NCBI GenBank assembly: GCA_964556425.1
Contig: CAZKWC010000061.1
Location: 1 to 17,517 of the forward strand
Source of the DNA: JALQUL01 sp964556425
Lineage (GTDB): Bacteria; Pseudomonadota; Gammaproteobacteria; Burkholderiales; Burkholderiaceae_C
DNA: 17,517 nucleotides
Direction: 5' to 3'
Shown here: in pieces, positions 1-9,123 of the stretch
Layout: the number at the start of each line of letters is the position of its first letter
Numbering within the stretch: position 1 is the stretch's first letter
Notes under the pieces: model-generated
What the model was told of the DNA's origin: nothing
Database searches by the model: none
The model's input: only the letters and a program-made list of their open reading frames with translations
Position numbers and translations under genes: made by a program

Positions 1-2
1 CT

Positions 3-389
3 AGGTTTGCTAAAGCAGCCGCCCATTTTTGTGGTCAACCTAGAGTGTTTACCTTAGCAGTAGGTATTATTGCGCTGTGGATTACGACTGGGCCAATGTT
101 TCATTTTAGTGATACATGGCAATTAGTGATTAATACAGGCACTACTATTATTACTTTTTTAATGGTGTTTTTAATTCAAAATACGCAAAATAGGGACACC
201 GTAGCGATTCAACTCAAGTTAGACGAATTAATTCGTGCTACCAAAGGGGCGCATAACATGCTACTTGACCTAGAAGAATTGGAGCAAGAACAGTTAGATG
301 AGTTTAAATTGAAATACCAAACCCTTGCTGAAATGGCTAGAAAAGGTTTATTAGCAGGAGAAACTGATACTAATACGCCAGAGGCTTAG
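3..389 (+). CDS. Low-affinity iron permease family protein (5' truncated)
   Basis: The reading frame is open to the left edge of the window, so the true start lies outside; a GTG at 45 is an internal codon rather than a convincing start. The visible part begins RFAKAAAHFCGQPRVF and holds two hydrophobic segments, roughly codons 12-32 and 40-60. Between them is SDTWQLVINTGTTI, followed by FLIQNTQNRDT and then a charged C-terminus containing KLDELIRATKGAHN and an acidic LEELEQEQ stretch. This pattern is that of the small bacterial members of the low-affinity iron permease family (Pfam PF04120, named after fungal Fet4). The family placement is by recognition of the conserved core. Iron transport by the bacterial members is an inference from the family name, not something the sequence proves. 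It lies upstream of the sterol-desaturase gene on the same strand; co-transcription is possible. Confidence 0.82.
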   Translation, partial: RFAKAAAHFCGQPRVFTLAVGIIALWITTGPMFHFSDTWQLVINTGTTIITFLMVFLIQNTQNRDTVAIQLKLDELIRATKGAHNMLLDLEELEQEQLDEFKLKYQTLAEMARKGLLAGETDTNTPEA

Positions 390-479
390 AATACAAGGGT
401 TTTGGGAGTTAAGGAATATCGGCCAATTTTGCATCAACTTCCCTTACCCTTTTATTACTTTAAGACACCTATCCCTATT

Positions 480-1604
480 ATGTTAGATAAATTTCAAAAG
501 TTAGTTCAAAGTCATGGTGAATTAAAACCCGGCGAGGGTTTAGCCTCGGGCGTTATGGCTATTATTTTGGCAGGCCTGTGTTTTTTGGGTGTATTGGCTT
601 TTCATTTTCCACAATATTTAACTACGCCAGAACTACGTAAAAGTTATGATGTCAATGTGATTAGGTATATTATGTTGGCGGCTTTGCTTATTTCGGGTGG
701 GATTAGTTTGGCCAATATTGTTTTAGGTCGCGCCCGTTGGTTAGCCTTGGGCAGTTTTGCCTTGGTGGCTATTACTGCCTTTTTAGGTGGCCATAAAGTG
801 CCGGTTAACGACTTTCCTGACCACACACCCTATATTGGTCTCGATTGGTTTATTCTAGATTTATTGGGTTCGTCTTTGATTTTTATTTTCATCGAGAAAT
901 TATTTCCACTTAAAAAAAATCAAGCTATTTTTAGACCCGAATGGCAAACCGACTTTATTCATTTTTTAGTCAATCATTTAATTGTTGGGTTTATTTTATT
1001 GGCCACCAATCTGTTGGTACATAAAGGTTTAGGTTGGGCGGTGAAGTCTGATTTGCAAGTTTGGATTCAATCTTTACCATTTTGGTTAGAGCTATTTTTA
1101 ATTTTATTATTGGCTGATTTAGTTCAGTACTGGACTCACAGGGCCTATCATGAAACCCGTTTATGGCGTATTCATGCCGTACATCACAGCACCAAATATA
1201 TTGATTGGTTAGCAGGTTCTAGGCAACATCTATTAGAAATTTTTATTACCCGTACTGCTGTTTTAGGTTTGATTTTTTTATGTGGTTTTAGCAAAGAAGT
1301 AATCGACACTTATATTATTGTGGTGGGTTTTCAGGCGGTGTTTAATCACACCAATTGCAATGTACGCTTAGGTCCTTTACGTTATTTAATAGTAACGCCT
1401 AACTTTCATCATTGGCACCATAGCCAAGACAAAGAAGCCCTAGATACCAATTACGCAGCACACTTTGCATTTATCGATTATATTTTTGGCACGGCTGCCA
1501 AATCTGACAAAATTTGGCCAGAAAAATATGGTGTACTAGGCGACTACGTGCCAGACGGATTTATCAATCAATTAAAGTTTCCATTTAAATGGAAAGGTGA
1601 ATAA
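480..1604 (+). CDS. Sterol desaturase / fatty acid hydroxylase family membrane protein
   Basis: A polytopic membrane protein of 374 residues from this start. It carries the three histidine clusters of the diiron fatty-acid hydroxylase / sterol desaturase superfamily: HRAYH (about residues 220-224), HAVHHS (232-237) and NFHHWHHS (308-315). These would ligate a non-haem di-iron centre that hydroxylates or desaturates a lipid substrate in the membrane; the substrate cannot be told from sequence. Several hydrophobic segments precede the first cluster. The frame stays open upstream to a TTG at 402, but the ATG at 480 gives an N-terminus (MLDKFQKLV, then ELKPGEG) that looks like the family, so I chose it; its Shine-Dalgarno sequence is weak. 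The stop codon overlaps the next gene's ATG (TAATG), implying translational coupling to the MoxR gene. Confidence 0.85.
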   Translation: MLDKFQKLVQSHGELKPGEGLASGVMAIILAGLCFLGVLAFHFPQYLTTPELRKSYDVNVIRYIMLAALLISGGISLANIVLGRARWLALGSFALVAITAFLGGHKVPVNDFPDHTPYIGLDWFILDLLGSSLIFIFIEKLFPLKKNQAIFRPEWQTDFIHFLVNHLIVGFILLATNLLVHKGLGWAVKSDLQVWIQSLPFWLELFLILLLADLVQYWTHRAYHETRLWRIHAVHHSTKYIDWLAGSRQHLLEIFITRTAVLGLIFLCGFSKEVIDTYIIVVGFQAVFNHTNCNVRLGPLRYLIVTPNFHHWHHSQDKEALDTNYAAHFAFIDYIFGTAAKSDKIWPEKYGVLGDYVPDGFINQLKFPFKWKGE

Positions 1605-2527
1605 TGCAAAACAATAGGGTGTGGGTGCAAGCTTTATTACAACAGCTCAATGGCGTATTGGTGGGCAAACCCCAGCAGGTACGGCAAAGTTTGTGTTGCT
1701 TGTTAGCGGGTGGCCACTTACTTATTGAAGACGTGCCCGGAGTGGGTAAAACCACTTTGGCACAAGCTTTAGCCTTAAGTTTAGGCCTTGATTTTGCAAG
1801 AGTGCAATTTACCCCCGACCTCATGCCTTCCGATTTATCGGGGGTTTCGGTGTATGACAGGCAAAGCCAAAGTTTTGTTTTTCATCAAGGGCCTTTGTTT
1901 TCTCAAGTGTTATTGGCCGATGAAATCAATCGTGCCAGCCCCAAAACCCAAAGCGCTTTATTAGAGGCCATGGAAGAAAAACAGGTGTCTATTGATGGTG
2001 CAAGTCGCCCTTTGCCACAGCCTTTTTTTGTGATTGCGACTCAAAATCCACTCGAACAATTGGGCACTTATGCATTGCCAGAATCACAGCTTGATCGATT
2101 TTTAATGCGCCTTTCTTTGGGTTACCCCGACAGAGCCGCCGAACGGGCTTTGTTAAAAGGCCAAGACAGGCGAGCAGTGCTGGCCCACTTACCCAGTGTG
2201 ATTAGCCCTGCACAATTAGTACAACTTCAACAAGCGGTTTTAACCGTTCATGCCTCTGATGCTTTATTAGATTATTTACAAAATCTAATTGAAGCAACTC
2301 GCTCTGGCCAGTGGTTTGCCCAAGGCTTAAGCCCTAGAGCGGGAATTGCCATTTTAAAAGCCGCCAAAGCCCACGCCTTTATAGACCAGCGTGATTATGT
2401 GGCTCCCGATGATATTCAGGCTATTTTTGCCATTTGCGCCAGCCATCGTTTAAGCGCCTTACCGCAAGCGGGCAGAAGTATTCATCAACAAGTCTTGGCT
2501 TTATTAAAAGCAACTCCTATTTCTTAA
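1604..2527 (+). CDS. MoxR family AAA+ ATPase
   Basis: A 307-residue AAA+ ATPase of the MoxR family, thought to act as a chaperone-like ATPase in maturing or assembling partner proteins. Walker A is VPGVGKTT (residues 44-51), Walker B is VLLADEIN with D106-E107, and sensor 1 is in IATQNP with N138. The GTYALPESQLDRF segment after sensor 1 is diagnostic of MoxR proteins. The length is normal. A good Shine-Dalgarno sequence (AAAGGTGA, about 1593-1600) precedes the ATG, which overlaps the stop of the upstream gene. It is followed closely by a DUF58 protein and a TgpA-type transglutaminase. MoxR-DUF58-transglutaminase is a widely recurring cluster, so the three products probably act together at the cell envelope; the client here is unknown. 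Confidence 0.93.
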   Translation: MQNNRVWVQALLQQLNGVLVGKPQQVRQSLCCLLAGGHLLIEDVPGVGKTTLAQALALSLGLDFARVQFTPDLMPSDLSGVSVYDRQSQSFVFHQGPLFSQVLLADEINRASPKTQSALLEAMEEKQVSIDGASRPLPQPFFVIATQNPLEQLGTYALPESQLDRFLMRLSLGYPDRAAERALLKGQDRRAVLAHLPSVISPAQLVQLQQAVLTVHASDALLDYLQNLIEATRSGQWFAQGLSPRAGIAILKAAKAHAFIDQRDYVAPDDIQAIFAICASHRLSALPQAGRSIHQQVLALLKATPIS

Positions 2528-2563
2528 TAGCGGGAATTGAGCATTTGATTGTCCAATCAATAT

Positions 2564-3655
2564 ATGACAAAACCCCCAAGCACTCAAGCGCCCTCTACCG
2601 AGGCGGCGGCCACTATCCCGCTAAAAAAACTGAATTTTGTGAGTCGTTGGTTTAATCAACGTTTACCTCTTCAGGACTCTATTGAGCTCTCGCAGCGCAA
2701 TATTTATATATTGCCCACTGCCGCAGGACTCATGCTTGGTGTTACTTTGTTATTGTTATTGCTCACCAGTATTAACTACCAACTTAATTTGGGTTATTTG
2801 TTTACTTTTTTATTGGGCTCTAGTGTGATGGTGGCCACCTATATGACGCAGGCCAATTTACAAGGTTTAAAAATTCAGTTGGTGGCAGCTCCTGCTGTGT
2901 TTGCCAACCAAATAGCCAATATTAAAATTGCGTGTTACAACCCGTCCAAGCGGGCCAGATATGCTATTGCGATGAGCCAATTACAAAGGCCCGATTGGAT
3001 TTGGACCGATTTAAGCCCTCAATTTACCACTGAAATTCAGCTTAGTTTAGGCCAATTGCAAAGGGGCGAACATACTTTGGCCTCGCTCATAATTGAAACC
3101 CGTTTTCCTATTGGCGCGTTTAGAACCTGGTCTGTTTGGCGTCCAGCCAGCTCTATTTGGATTTATCCAGCCCCAGAACTCAACCCGCCAGCTTTCCCTG
3201 TACAAATTCATTCTGAAAGTGGTCAGGCAAGCCCTTTAAAAGATAAAAAAGATGAGTTAGATGAGGTACGTAGCTACCGCCAAGGCGACCCTTTCAATCA
3301 TATTTTATGGAAACGGGCAGCCAAGACTTTTAGTAGTCTAGATGACAGTGTAGATGACATCAACAAGGGTTTATTAAGCAAGACTCATTCACCACAATCG
3401 CTACATTTCAATAAGCCTATTGCGTTGACTTTAGCCTCGACTCAATTAAAGTCGCTAGAAGCGAGCTTGTCGCGCCTGTGTGCTTGGGTTTTGTTAGCCG
3501 AAGCGCAATCCCTGTCTTATTCACTTGAACTTGCAGGCCTCCAATTAGCCGCCTCTAATGGGCCATTGCATCAGCAAAACTGTCTGCAGGCTTTGGCTAG
3601 TTTTGGACAAACCCATCAAAGAAAATTATCTACCCTAGAGGCTTTGACCCAATGA
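2564..3655 (+). CDS. DUF58 domain-containing membrane-anchored protein
   Basis: A 363-residue protein with a short polar N-terminus, two adjacent transmembrane segments (about residues 48-70 and 76-95) and a C-terminal DUF58 domain. The DUF58 signature is DELDEVRSYRQGDPFNHI followed by LWKRAAKT, about residues 230-255. DUF58 proteins pair with MoxR ATPases; their biochemical role is unproven. I chose the ATG at 2564. A TTG at 2549, in frame and adding five residues, is the alternative and has a GGGA upstream at a looser spacing. The stop overlaps the next start in an ATGA arrangement at 3652-3655, so translation is probably coupled to the transglutaminase gene. An inverted repeat sits just before the start (see findings). 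Confidence 0.88.
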   Translation: MTKPPSTQAPSTEAAATIPLKKLNFVSRWFNQRLPLQDSIELSQRNIYILPTAAGLMLGVTLLLLLLTSINYQLNLGYLFTFLLGSSVMVATYMTQANLQGLKIQLVAAPAVFANQIANIKIACYNPSKRARYAIAMSQLQRPDWIWTDLSPQFTTEIQLSLGQLQRGEHTLASLIIETRFPIGAFRTWSVWRPASSIWIYPAPELNPPAFPVQIHSESGQASPLKDKKDELDEVRSYRQGDPFNHILWKRAAKTFSSLDDSVDDINKGLLSKTHSPQSLHFNKPIALTLASTQLKSLEASLSRLCAWVLLAEAQSLSYSLELAGLQLAASNGPLHQQNCLQALASFGQTHQRKLSTLEALTQ

Positions 3656-5763
3656 GCAGAGTTTCTTTCCTAAGCAAGCAATTTTCGCAATTACCGCGCG
3701 AAAGCCAAGATGCCTTGTTTTTGATTGGTGTCATTAGCTGTGTGCTGCTACCCCATTTTTCTCACTTACCTAGTTGGGCTCCTATTTACACCCTTGTGTT
3801 ATTAGGTTGGCGAGCTCTTTTGGCTTGGCGAGGCCGCACTATGCCGCATAGAGCTTGGCTCATGTTGCTATTGGCTATTGCGGTGGGTGGCACTTGGTGG
3901 AGCTTTAAAACTTTGGTGGGTAAAGATGCAGGCGTTACCTTAATTGTGATTTTATTAGCGCTTAAAACGCTAGAGGCCAAAGCCAAAAGAGATGCTTATG
4001 TGATTTTTTTCCTGAGCTTTTTTTGCATGCTGAGCCAGTTTTTATATTCGCAATCTTTGTTAACCGCCCTTAGCATGACGGTGGCTTTTGTGGGCTTGTT
4101 GAGTGCCTTGGTACAAGCACATATGCCAGTAGGCAATGTGACTTGGCGTCAAACTACTGGTATGGCGCTACGTATGATGTTGTGGGGTAGTCCCATTATG
4201 CTGGTGTTATTTATGGTGTTTCCAAGAATTGCACCTCTTTGGGGTTTACCTAATGGTGGCGCCTCTGGCAAAACTGGCTTAAGCAATGAAATGCGGGTGG
4301 GCAATCTAGCAAGTTTGGCACAAGACGATAGTATTGCTTTGCGTGTTTTATTTAAAGGACAAACAGTAGCGCAATCGCAGGCCTATTTTAGAGGCCCAGT
4401 TTTAGACTGGCTTAATGATCAAACTTGGCGCAGTTACCCCTTAGATGGGGCAGCTCATCACCCTGCTAATTCTTTGGCTTTTAAAGCCCCGCTACAAGTG
4501 TCTGGGCCAGCCTTATCTTATGAGGTAACGCTTGAACCTCAAAACAAACCTTGGCTAATGGTGCTGGATGCTACCCCAATAGCGCCTGCAGTTAATAATT
4601 ACCAAACCCTGCCAACCCCTTATTTGCAATGGCTGACCGACAGGCCTATTACCGAGTTAATTCGTTATAAGGCAGTCAGTTATAGTCAATTTCAGTATGG
4701 GCCAACTGCCCCTAATGGGTATTTACAAAGTCAAATTGATTTACCCGAAGGGCTTAACCCACGCACCCGAGAGTGGGCTTTTGAAATCAGAAAAAATCCC
4801 CAATATGCTCAGGCCAATGCTCAAGAATTAAGCAAAATGTTGCTGCAACATTTAAATACCCAAGGCTATGTTTATACCCTTCAGCCTGGTAGCTTTGGAG
4901 ACCATTCTGCTGATGAGTTTTGGTTTGATAAAAAACAGGGCTTTTGTGAGCATATTGCCTCTAGTTTTGTGATTCTTATGAGGGCTTTAGGGGTTCCGGC
5001 ACGAGTGGTGACGGGTTATCAAGGCGGAGCAATCAATCCTAATGATGGTTATTGGGAGGTAAGACAATCCGATGCCCATGCCTGGGCTGAAATATGGCAA
5101 AAACCAGATGAACAAGGCAATGGCGGTTGGATTCGTGTCGATCCTACTTCTGCTATAGCACCTGAGCGAGTGGCCAGTCAAAACCGGCTACAAACCAAAG
5201 CCAATCCCATTGCTGGAGCAGTGAATAATTTATTGGGTCCCTCTTTAAGTGGGTCTTTGGTGGATTGGGGCAAAACAATTACCCAACAATGGAGCGCGCT
5301 TAATAATTTATGGAATCAAAATATTTTAAATTACAGCCAAAATCAACAATTTAACTTATTAAAAAAATTAGGTTTTAGCCAACCTAATTGGCAAGACTTA
5401 AGTTTTGTGGTGTCTGGGCTCATCTTATTAGCCTTGCTTGGATTTACGATTTTTCATTATTGGCAAGGCAAACAGCATGACCCTTGGTTAAAAATGTTAG
5501 ATCAATCTAGGCAGCTAACGAAATTAGCAGGCCTACCATTAGAACAAGAACATGCTAGCCCTAGGGCATTGGCTTTACTTTGGCAAAAACAATACCAAAA
5601 TAAAGCTTCTAGTGAAACACTAGCCATTATTGAGTTCTTGTTGGCAATGGAAAATCAACGATATGGAGCGAATAGTTCTACTAATAAGCAATTGGCAATT
5701 CGAAAATTGCAGGGGCAATTTAAAAAAATAAAATGGCCCAAGCAATTAAAGACTAAATTTTAA
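3652..5763 (+). CDS. tgpA: TgpA-type DUF3488/transglutaminase-like membrane protein
   Basis: A 703-residue inner-membrane protein with an N-terminal multi-pass domain (DUF3488/TgpA_N, several helices between about 20 and 195), a large extracytoplasmic region and a C-terminal transmembrane helix (about 583-604) followed by a cytoplasmic tail. The transglutaminase-like core has a complete catalytic triad: C432 in KQGFCEHIASSF, H476 in RQSDAHAWAE and D497 in GWIRVDPTS. In Pseudomonas aeruginosa the homologue TgpA is an essential protein with periplasmic transglutaminase activity. The same role is inferred here, with unknown substrates, possibly envelope proteins. The ATG overlaps the DUF58 stop by four bases and has a GAGG motif about 9 bases upstream. 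No clear terminator follows in the 67 bases to the next gene. Confidence 0.92.
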   Translation: MSRVSFLSKQFSQLPRESQDALFLIGVISCVLLPHFSHLPSWAPIYTLVLLGWRALLAWRGRTMPHRAWLMLLLAIAVGGTWWSFKTLVGKDAGVTLIVILLALKTLEAKAKRDAYVIFFLSFFCMLSQFLYSQSLLTALSMTVAFVGLLSALVQAHMPVGNVTWRQTTGMALRMMLWGSPIMLVLFMVFPRIAPLWGLPNGGASGKTGLSNEMRVGNLASLAQDDSIALRVLFKGQTVAQSQAYFRGPVLDWLNDQTWRSYPLDGAAHHPANSLAFKAPLQVSGPALSYEVTLEPQNKPWLMVLDATPIAPAVNNYQTLPTPYLQWLTDRPITELIRYKAVSYSQFQYGPTAPNGYLQSQIDLPEGLNPRTREWAFEIRKNPQYAQANAQELSKMLLQHLNTQGYVYTLQPGSFGDHSADEFWFDKKQGFCEHIASSFVILMRALGVPARVVTGYQGGAINPNDGYWEVRQSDAHAWAEIWQKPDEQGNGGWIRVDPTSAIAPERVASQNRLQTKANPIAGAVNNLLGPSLSGSLVDWGKTITQQWSALNNLWNQNILNYSQNQQFNLLKKLGFSQPNWQDLSFVVSGLILLALLGFTIFHYWQGKQHDPWLKMLDQSRQLTKLAGLPLEQEHASPRALALLWQKQYQNKASSETLAIIEFLLAMENQRYGANSSTNKQLAIRKLQGQFKKIKWPKQLKTKF

Positions 5764-5830
5764 AATAAATACGAATAGGTGTGTGTGATGAAGCGACAAG
5801 GTGGAGCTATTTTGGTTTAACATTGACCTC

Positions 5831-7507
5831 ATGATACGTCTGTCCGAACTTAAACTCCCCCTTGACCATACCGAACTTGATTTAGCCCTATTGATTTACA
5901 CCACCTTAGGTGTAAAGGCTGAACAGGTTTCGAAGATTTTGCCCTTTAAACGCAGTTTTGATGCCAGAAAAGCCTCTATTTTGGCGGTTTTTATTGTGGA
6001 TGTGGAGCTTGTTAGCCCCGCCCTTGAAATTCAAGTCTTGCATCAACTCAAAGGCAAACCTCATATTGCGCCTGCGCCCGATATGCGTTACCCCTTGCCT
6101 TATCAAGCTCCCCTTGATTTACCCATTCGACCGGTAGTGGTGGGTTTTGGCCCTTGCGGTATTTTTGCTGCCTTGGTGTTGGCTCAAATGGGCTTTAAAC
6201 CGATTGTGCTTGAACGAGGCACAACCGTGAGGCAACGTACCAAAGACACTTGGGATTTATGGCGCAAAAACAATTTGCATGCCGAATCCAATGTGCAATT
6301 TGGTGAAGGCGGTGCGGGTACTTTTTCTGATGGCAAACTTTATAGCCAAATCAAAGACCCTCGCTTTTTAGGCCGTAAGGTCATGAATGAGTTTGTTAAA
6401 GCGGGTGCGCCTGCCGATATTTTGCTCGACTCCCATCCGCATATTGGTACCTTTAAATTGGTCAAGGTAGTTGAAAACCTGCGCCAGCAAATTATTGATT
6501 TAGGCGGTGAAATTCGTTTTCAACAACGTGTCACTGATATTGTTTTAAGTAACAACTTCAATAACACGACAGGGCATGCTCAAAAAATAAGCGGTTTAGT
6601 CGTGTGGGATGCCCTCAACCAACGCAGCTATGAATTAGCTGCCGAGCATGTGGTAATGGCGTTAGGCCATAGCTCCCGAGACACCTTTACCATGTTGCAT
6701 GAGCGAGGAGTGCATTTGCTAGCCAAGCCGTTTTCAATTGGCTTTAGGCTAGAGCATCCGCAAGGGGTAATTGATAAAGCCCGTTGGGGCCGTCATGCAG
6801 GTCACAAGGCCTTGGGTGCAGCCGAATATCGTTTGGTGCATCATGCCAGCAATGGTCGTGCGGTTTATAGCTTTTGTATGTGCCCAGGCGGCACTGTGGT
6901 GGCGGCAACCTCCGAGCCCGAACGTGTAGTAACTAACGGCATGAGCCAATATTCGCGTAACGAACGCAATGCCAATGCAGGTATTGTGGTGGGTATTCAA
7001 CCAGAAGACTTTACTACCGAACGCCAAGCCGATGGTTCAGTCAGCCCCTTGGCAGGTATGGCGTTTCAGCGCCAGTTGGAATCCCATGCTTATGTTTTAG
7101 GTGGGAAAACTTACGAAGCGCCTGGTCAAAAAGTCGTCGATTTTCTAAAAAATGAAGCCTCACACACCTTGGGCAGTGTGATTCCATCTTATAAGCCTGG
7201 GGTAAAGTTAACCAATCTGGCTAGCGCTTTACCCGATTACGCGATTACTGCGATTCGTGAGGCAATTCCGGCTTTTGGCAAACAAATCAAGGGCTTTGAT
7301 ATGGATGATGCGATTTTTACGGGTGTAGAAACCCGAACTTCATCGCCTTTGTCTATTCCACGTGGCCTTGACTTTCAAAGCGTCAATACAAAAGGCTTGT
7401 ATCCTGCAGGCGAGGGTGGTGGTTTTGCTGGTGGTATTTTATCGGCTGGGGTAGATGGTATAAAAGTAGCAGAAGCTTTGGCCCAACAAATTTTGAATCC
7501 AACTTAA
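5831..7507 (+). CDS. NAD(P)/FAD-dependent dehydrogenase (COG2509-type)
   Basis: A 558-residue flavoprotein. An N-terminal domain of about 100 residues (starting MIRLSELKLPLDH) precedes a FAD-binding Rossmann motif, VVVGFGPCGIFAA, at about 102-114, ending in an acidic residue in VLERG (about 126-130). Further landmarks are FGEGGAGTFSDGKLYS and the C-terminal AGEGGGFAGGILSAGVDG (about 526-543), which would contact the flavin. This is the pattern of the large uncharacterised FAD-dependent dehydrogenases grouped as COG2509; the substrate is unknown. The ATG at 5831 matches the family N-terminus, although the frame is open to a GTG at 5801. The ATG has no good Shine-Dalgarno sequence nearby; a strong AAGGTGGAG lies 25 bases upstream inside a ten-codon reading frame. 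A strong terminator follows. Confidence 0.88.
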   Translation: MIRLSELKLPLDHTELDLALLIYTTLGVKAEQVSKILPFKRSFDARKASILAVFIVDVELVSPALEIQVLHQLKGKPHIAPAPDMRYPLPYQAPLDLPIRPVVVGFGPCGIFAALVLAQMGFKPIVLERGTTVRQRTKDTWDLWRKNNLHAESNVQFGEGGAGTFSDGKLYSQIKDPRFLGRKVMNEFVKAGAPADILLDSHPHIGTFKLVKVVENLRQQIIDLGGEIRFQQRVTDIVLSNNFNNTTGHAQKISGLVVWDALNQRSYELAAEHVVMALGHSSRDTFTMLHERGVHLLAKPFSIGFRLEHPQGVIDKARWGRHAGHKALGAAEYRLVHHASNGRAVYSFCMCPGGTVVAATSEPERVVTNGMSQYSRNERNANAGIVVGIQPEDFTTERQADGSVSPLAGMAFQRQLESHAYVLGGKTYEAPGQKVVDFLKNEASHTLGSVIPSYKPGVKLTNLASALPDYAITAIREAIPAFGKQIKGFDMDDAIFTGVETRTSSPLSIPRGLDFQSVNTKGLYPAGEGGGFAGGILSAGVDGIKVAEALAQQILNPT

Positions 7508-7530
7508 AAAACCGTCTCGATTATTTTTAA

Positions 7531-7569
7531 AAAAGCGTGTCTGAATTCATTTTCAGACACGCTTTTTTT
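7531..7569 (+). terminator. Rho-independent terminator after the FAD dehydrogenase gene
   Basis: A perfect 15-bp stem (7531-7545 with 7552-7566, core GCGTGTCTGAA) with a six-base loop, ending in a T-run at 7563-7569. It lies 24 bases after the stop codon. The A-run on the left arm means it could also work in the opposite direction, but no gene faces it there. It separates the upstream block from the cre locus. Confidence 0.92.
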
Positions 7570-7729
7570 CGTCTTCACATAATCCCCACCCAACCTTCAT
7601 GACTTGCTCATACGCCCTTCAAACAAGAGTTTTACAGTTGTCTTCACTTGTGAAAGCAAGCGCATAAGTTCTTAGAAACTTCATGCTGCTGCTTTCAAAT
7701 TCGTAACGCTAACCAAGGGAGCATTCAAA

Positions 7730-9115
7730 ATGAACATGAAATTAGGCTTTAAAATTTTGGCCATGTTGGGTATTACATTGTTAATAAGCATTAGCTTAAT
7801 AATGGTACGCGGTTTAATTAATGAGCGAAGTAATAGAGCGCAAGAAGTGAGGTACACGCTAGCCGAAAACAGTGCGGGAGCTCAAACTATTAGTGGCCCT
7901 TTTTTAATTGTGCCTTATGTCCTAGAGGAAACTAAAAATAATGGGGGAAAGGGCGATTCAACTACTGATAAAACTCAACATCTACTTATTTTTACCCCTG
8001 AAGAGCTCAATAGCCAATCACAACTTAAAACTGAAATAGTGAAACGTGGTTTATTTGAAGCTCCCTCTTACACCGCTAAAAATGTAATGACAGGTTTTTT
8101 TAAACCCAACAAAGATATACTGGCACTTCAAAAACTAGACGCTAACCAAAAAATTGTTTGGCAAAAAGCTTATGTAAGTTTAGGACTACAAGACCCCAAA
8201 GGCATTCGAGAGGTGAGGGCGAGTTTGGGTAACTCTAATTTAGAATTTGAACCTGGTCATAGTGTGAACAATTGGGTCAATACTGCTACCGGTATTCATT
8301 CTAAAATTGCTGAAAGTAGTGAGCTTTATCAACAACTAATTTCTCAAGAGGTGAGCTTTAAAATTGATCTGGAGTTAGTGGGCACACAAAGTTTTATGAT
8401 AGACCCAGTTGGCACTCATTCTAAAATTGATATTCAAGGTAATTGGCCTCACCCTAGTTTTAAAGGGACTACTCCCTTTAGCCGCTCTGTTACCGAAAAG
8501 AATTTTGCTGCTACTTGGAAAACAAATGACTTAGCACGAGGTATTGCGCTTCAAACTTGTAAAGCAGACGATATTAATTGCAATCAAGCCAAACCTTATA
8601 ACAACTTAGTTGGTCTTGATTTTATCGACCCAGTAGACCGTTATGTTTTATCTGACAGAACGGCTAAATATGGTGAGTTATTTTTAATTTTGACTTTTGC
8701 TGTTTTGTTTTTAATGGAAATTTTAAGAAGTAAACCGATTCATCCAATGCAATATGCATTAGTAGGTTTTGCGACTTCTGTGTTCTTTTTATTAACCTTG
8801 TCTTTATCTGAACATGTACCGTTTTTCTGGGCTTATGGCATAGCGGCTTTGGCATCGGTGGCATTACAAAGTTTTTATGCCAAAGCGGTACTTCAACACA
8901 AAAATATGAGTCGAATTTTTACGGGTTCATTATTATCTTTGTATGGTCTTTTATACTTTATCTTGAAGTCAGAAGACGCAGCTTTAATGGTGGGAAGTTT
9001 GGCAGTTTTTGCAATGTTGGCAGGCTTTATGATGTTAACTCGTAATGTGAACTGGTATGCATTATCTCAATCTGAAAAAAAGGCCGATACACAAGCCAAT
9101 AATATTTATCTTTAA
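7730..9115 (+). CDS. creD: Inner membrane protein CreD
   Basis: A 461-residue protein with one N-terminal transmembrane helix (about 7-25), a long extracytoplasmic region (to about 305) and a C-terminal bundle of hydrophobic helices (about 315-440). The junction DPVDRYVLSDRTAKYGELF and the following IHPMQYALVGFATSVFFLLTL are characteristic of CreD. CreD is the inner-membrane protein whose gene is the main target of the CreBC two-component system in enterobacteria. It is linked to envelope integrity, colicin tolerance and, in Aeromonas and Pseudomonas, beta-lactam response. The ATG at 7730 has AAGGGAG at 7715-7721; a second ATG two codons later is an alternative. Here creD stands first, ahead of creB and creC, rather than last as in the E. 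coli creABCD order. Confidence 0.9.
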   Translation: MNMKLGFKILAMLGITLLISISLIMVRGLINERSNRAQEVRYTLAENSAGAQTISGPFLIVPYVLEETKNNGGKGDSTTDKTQHLLIFTPEELNSQSQLKTEIVKRGLFEAPSYTAKNVMTGFFKPNKDILALQKLDANQKIVWQKAYVSLGLQDPKGIREVRASLGNSNLEFEPGHSVNNWVNTATGIHSKIAESSELYQQLISQEVSFKIDLELVGTQSFMIDPVGTHSKIDIQGNWPHPSFKGTTPFSRSVTEKNFAATWKTNDLARGIALQTCKADDINCNQAKPYNNLVGLDFIDPVDRYVLSDRTAKYGELFLILTFAVLFLMEILRSKPIHPMQYALVGFATSVFFLLTLSLSEHVPFFWAYGIAALASVALQSFYAKAVLQHKNMSRIFTGSLLSLYGLLYFILKSEDAALMVGSLAVFAMLAGFMMLTRNVNWYALSQSEKKADTQANNIYL

Positions 9116-9123
9116 ATAATTAA

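Noticed and set aside
2545..2560. FNR-type box TTGAT...ATCAA before the DUF58 gene
   Set aside because: The half-sites are separated by six bases, not the four of an FNR site, and the position overlaps the translation start region.
7570..7729. CreB-binding tag (TTCAC-N6-TTCAC) upstream of creD
   Set aside because: TTCAC occurs twice (about 7575 and 7644), but no second half-site stands at the right spacing; the closest (TTCAC-N6-CCCAC) is too degenerate to claim.
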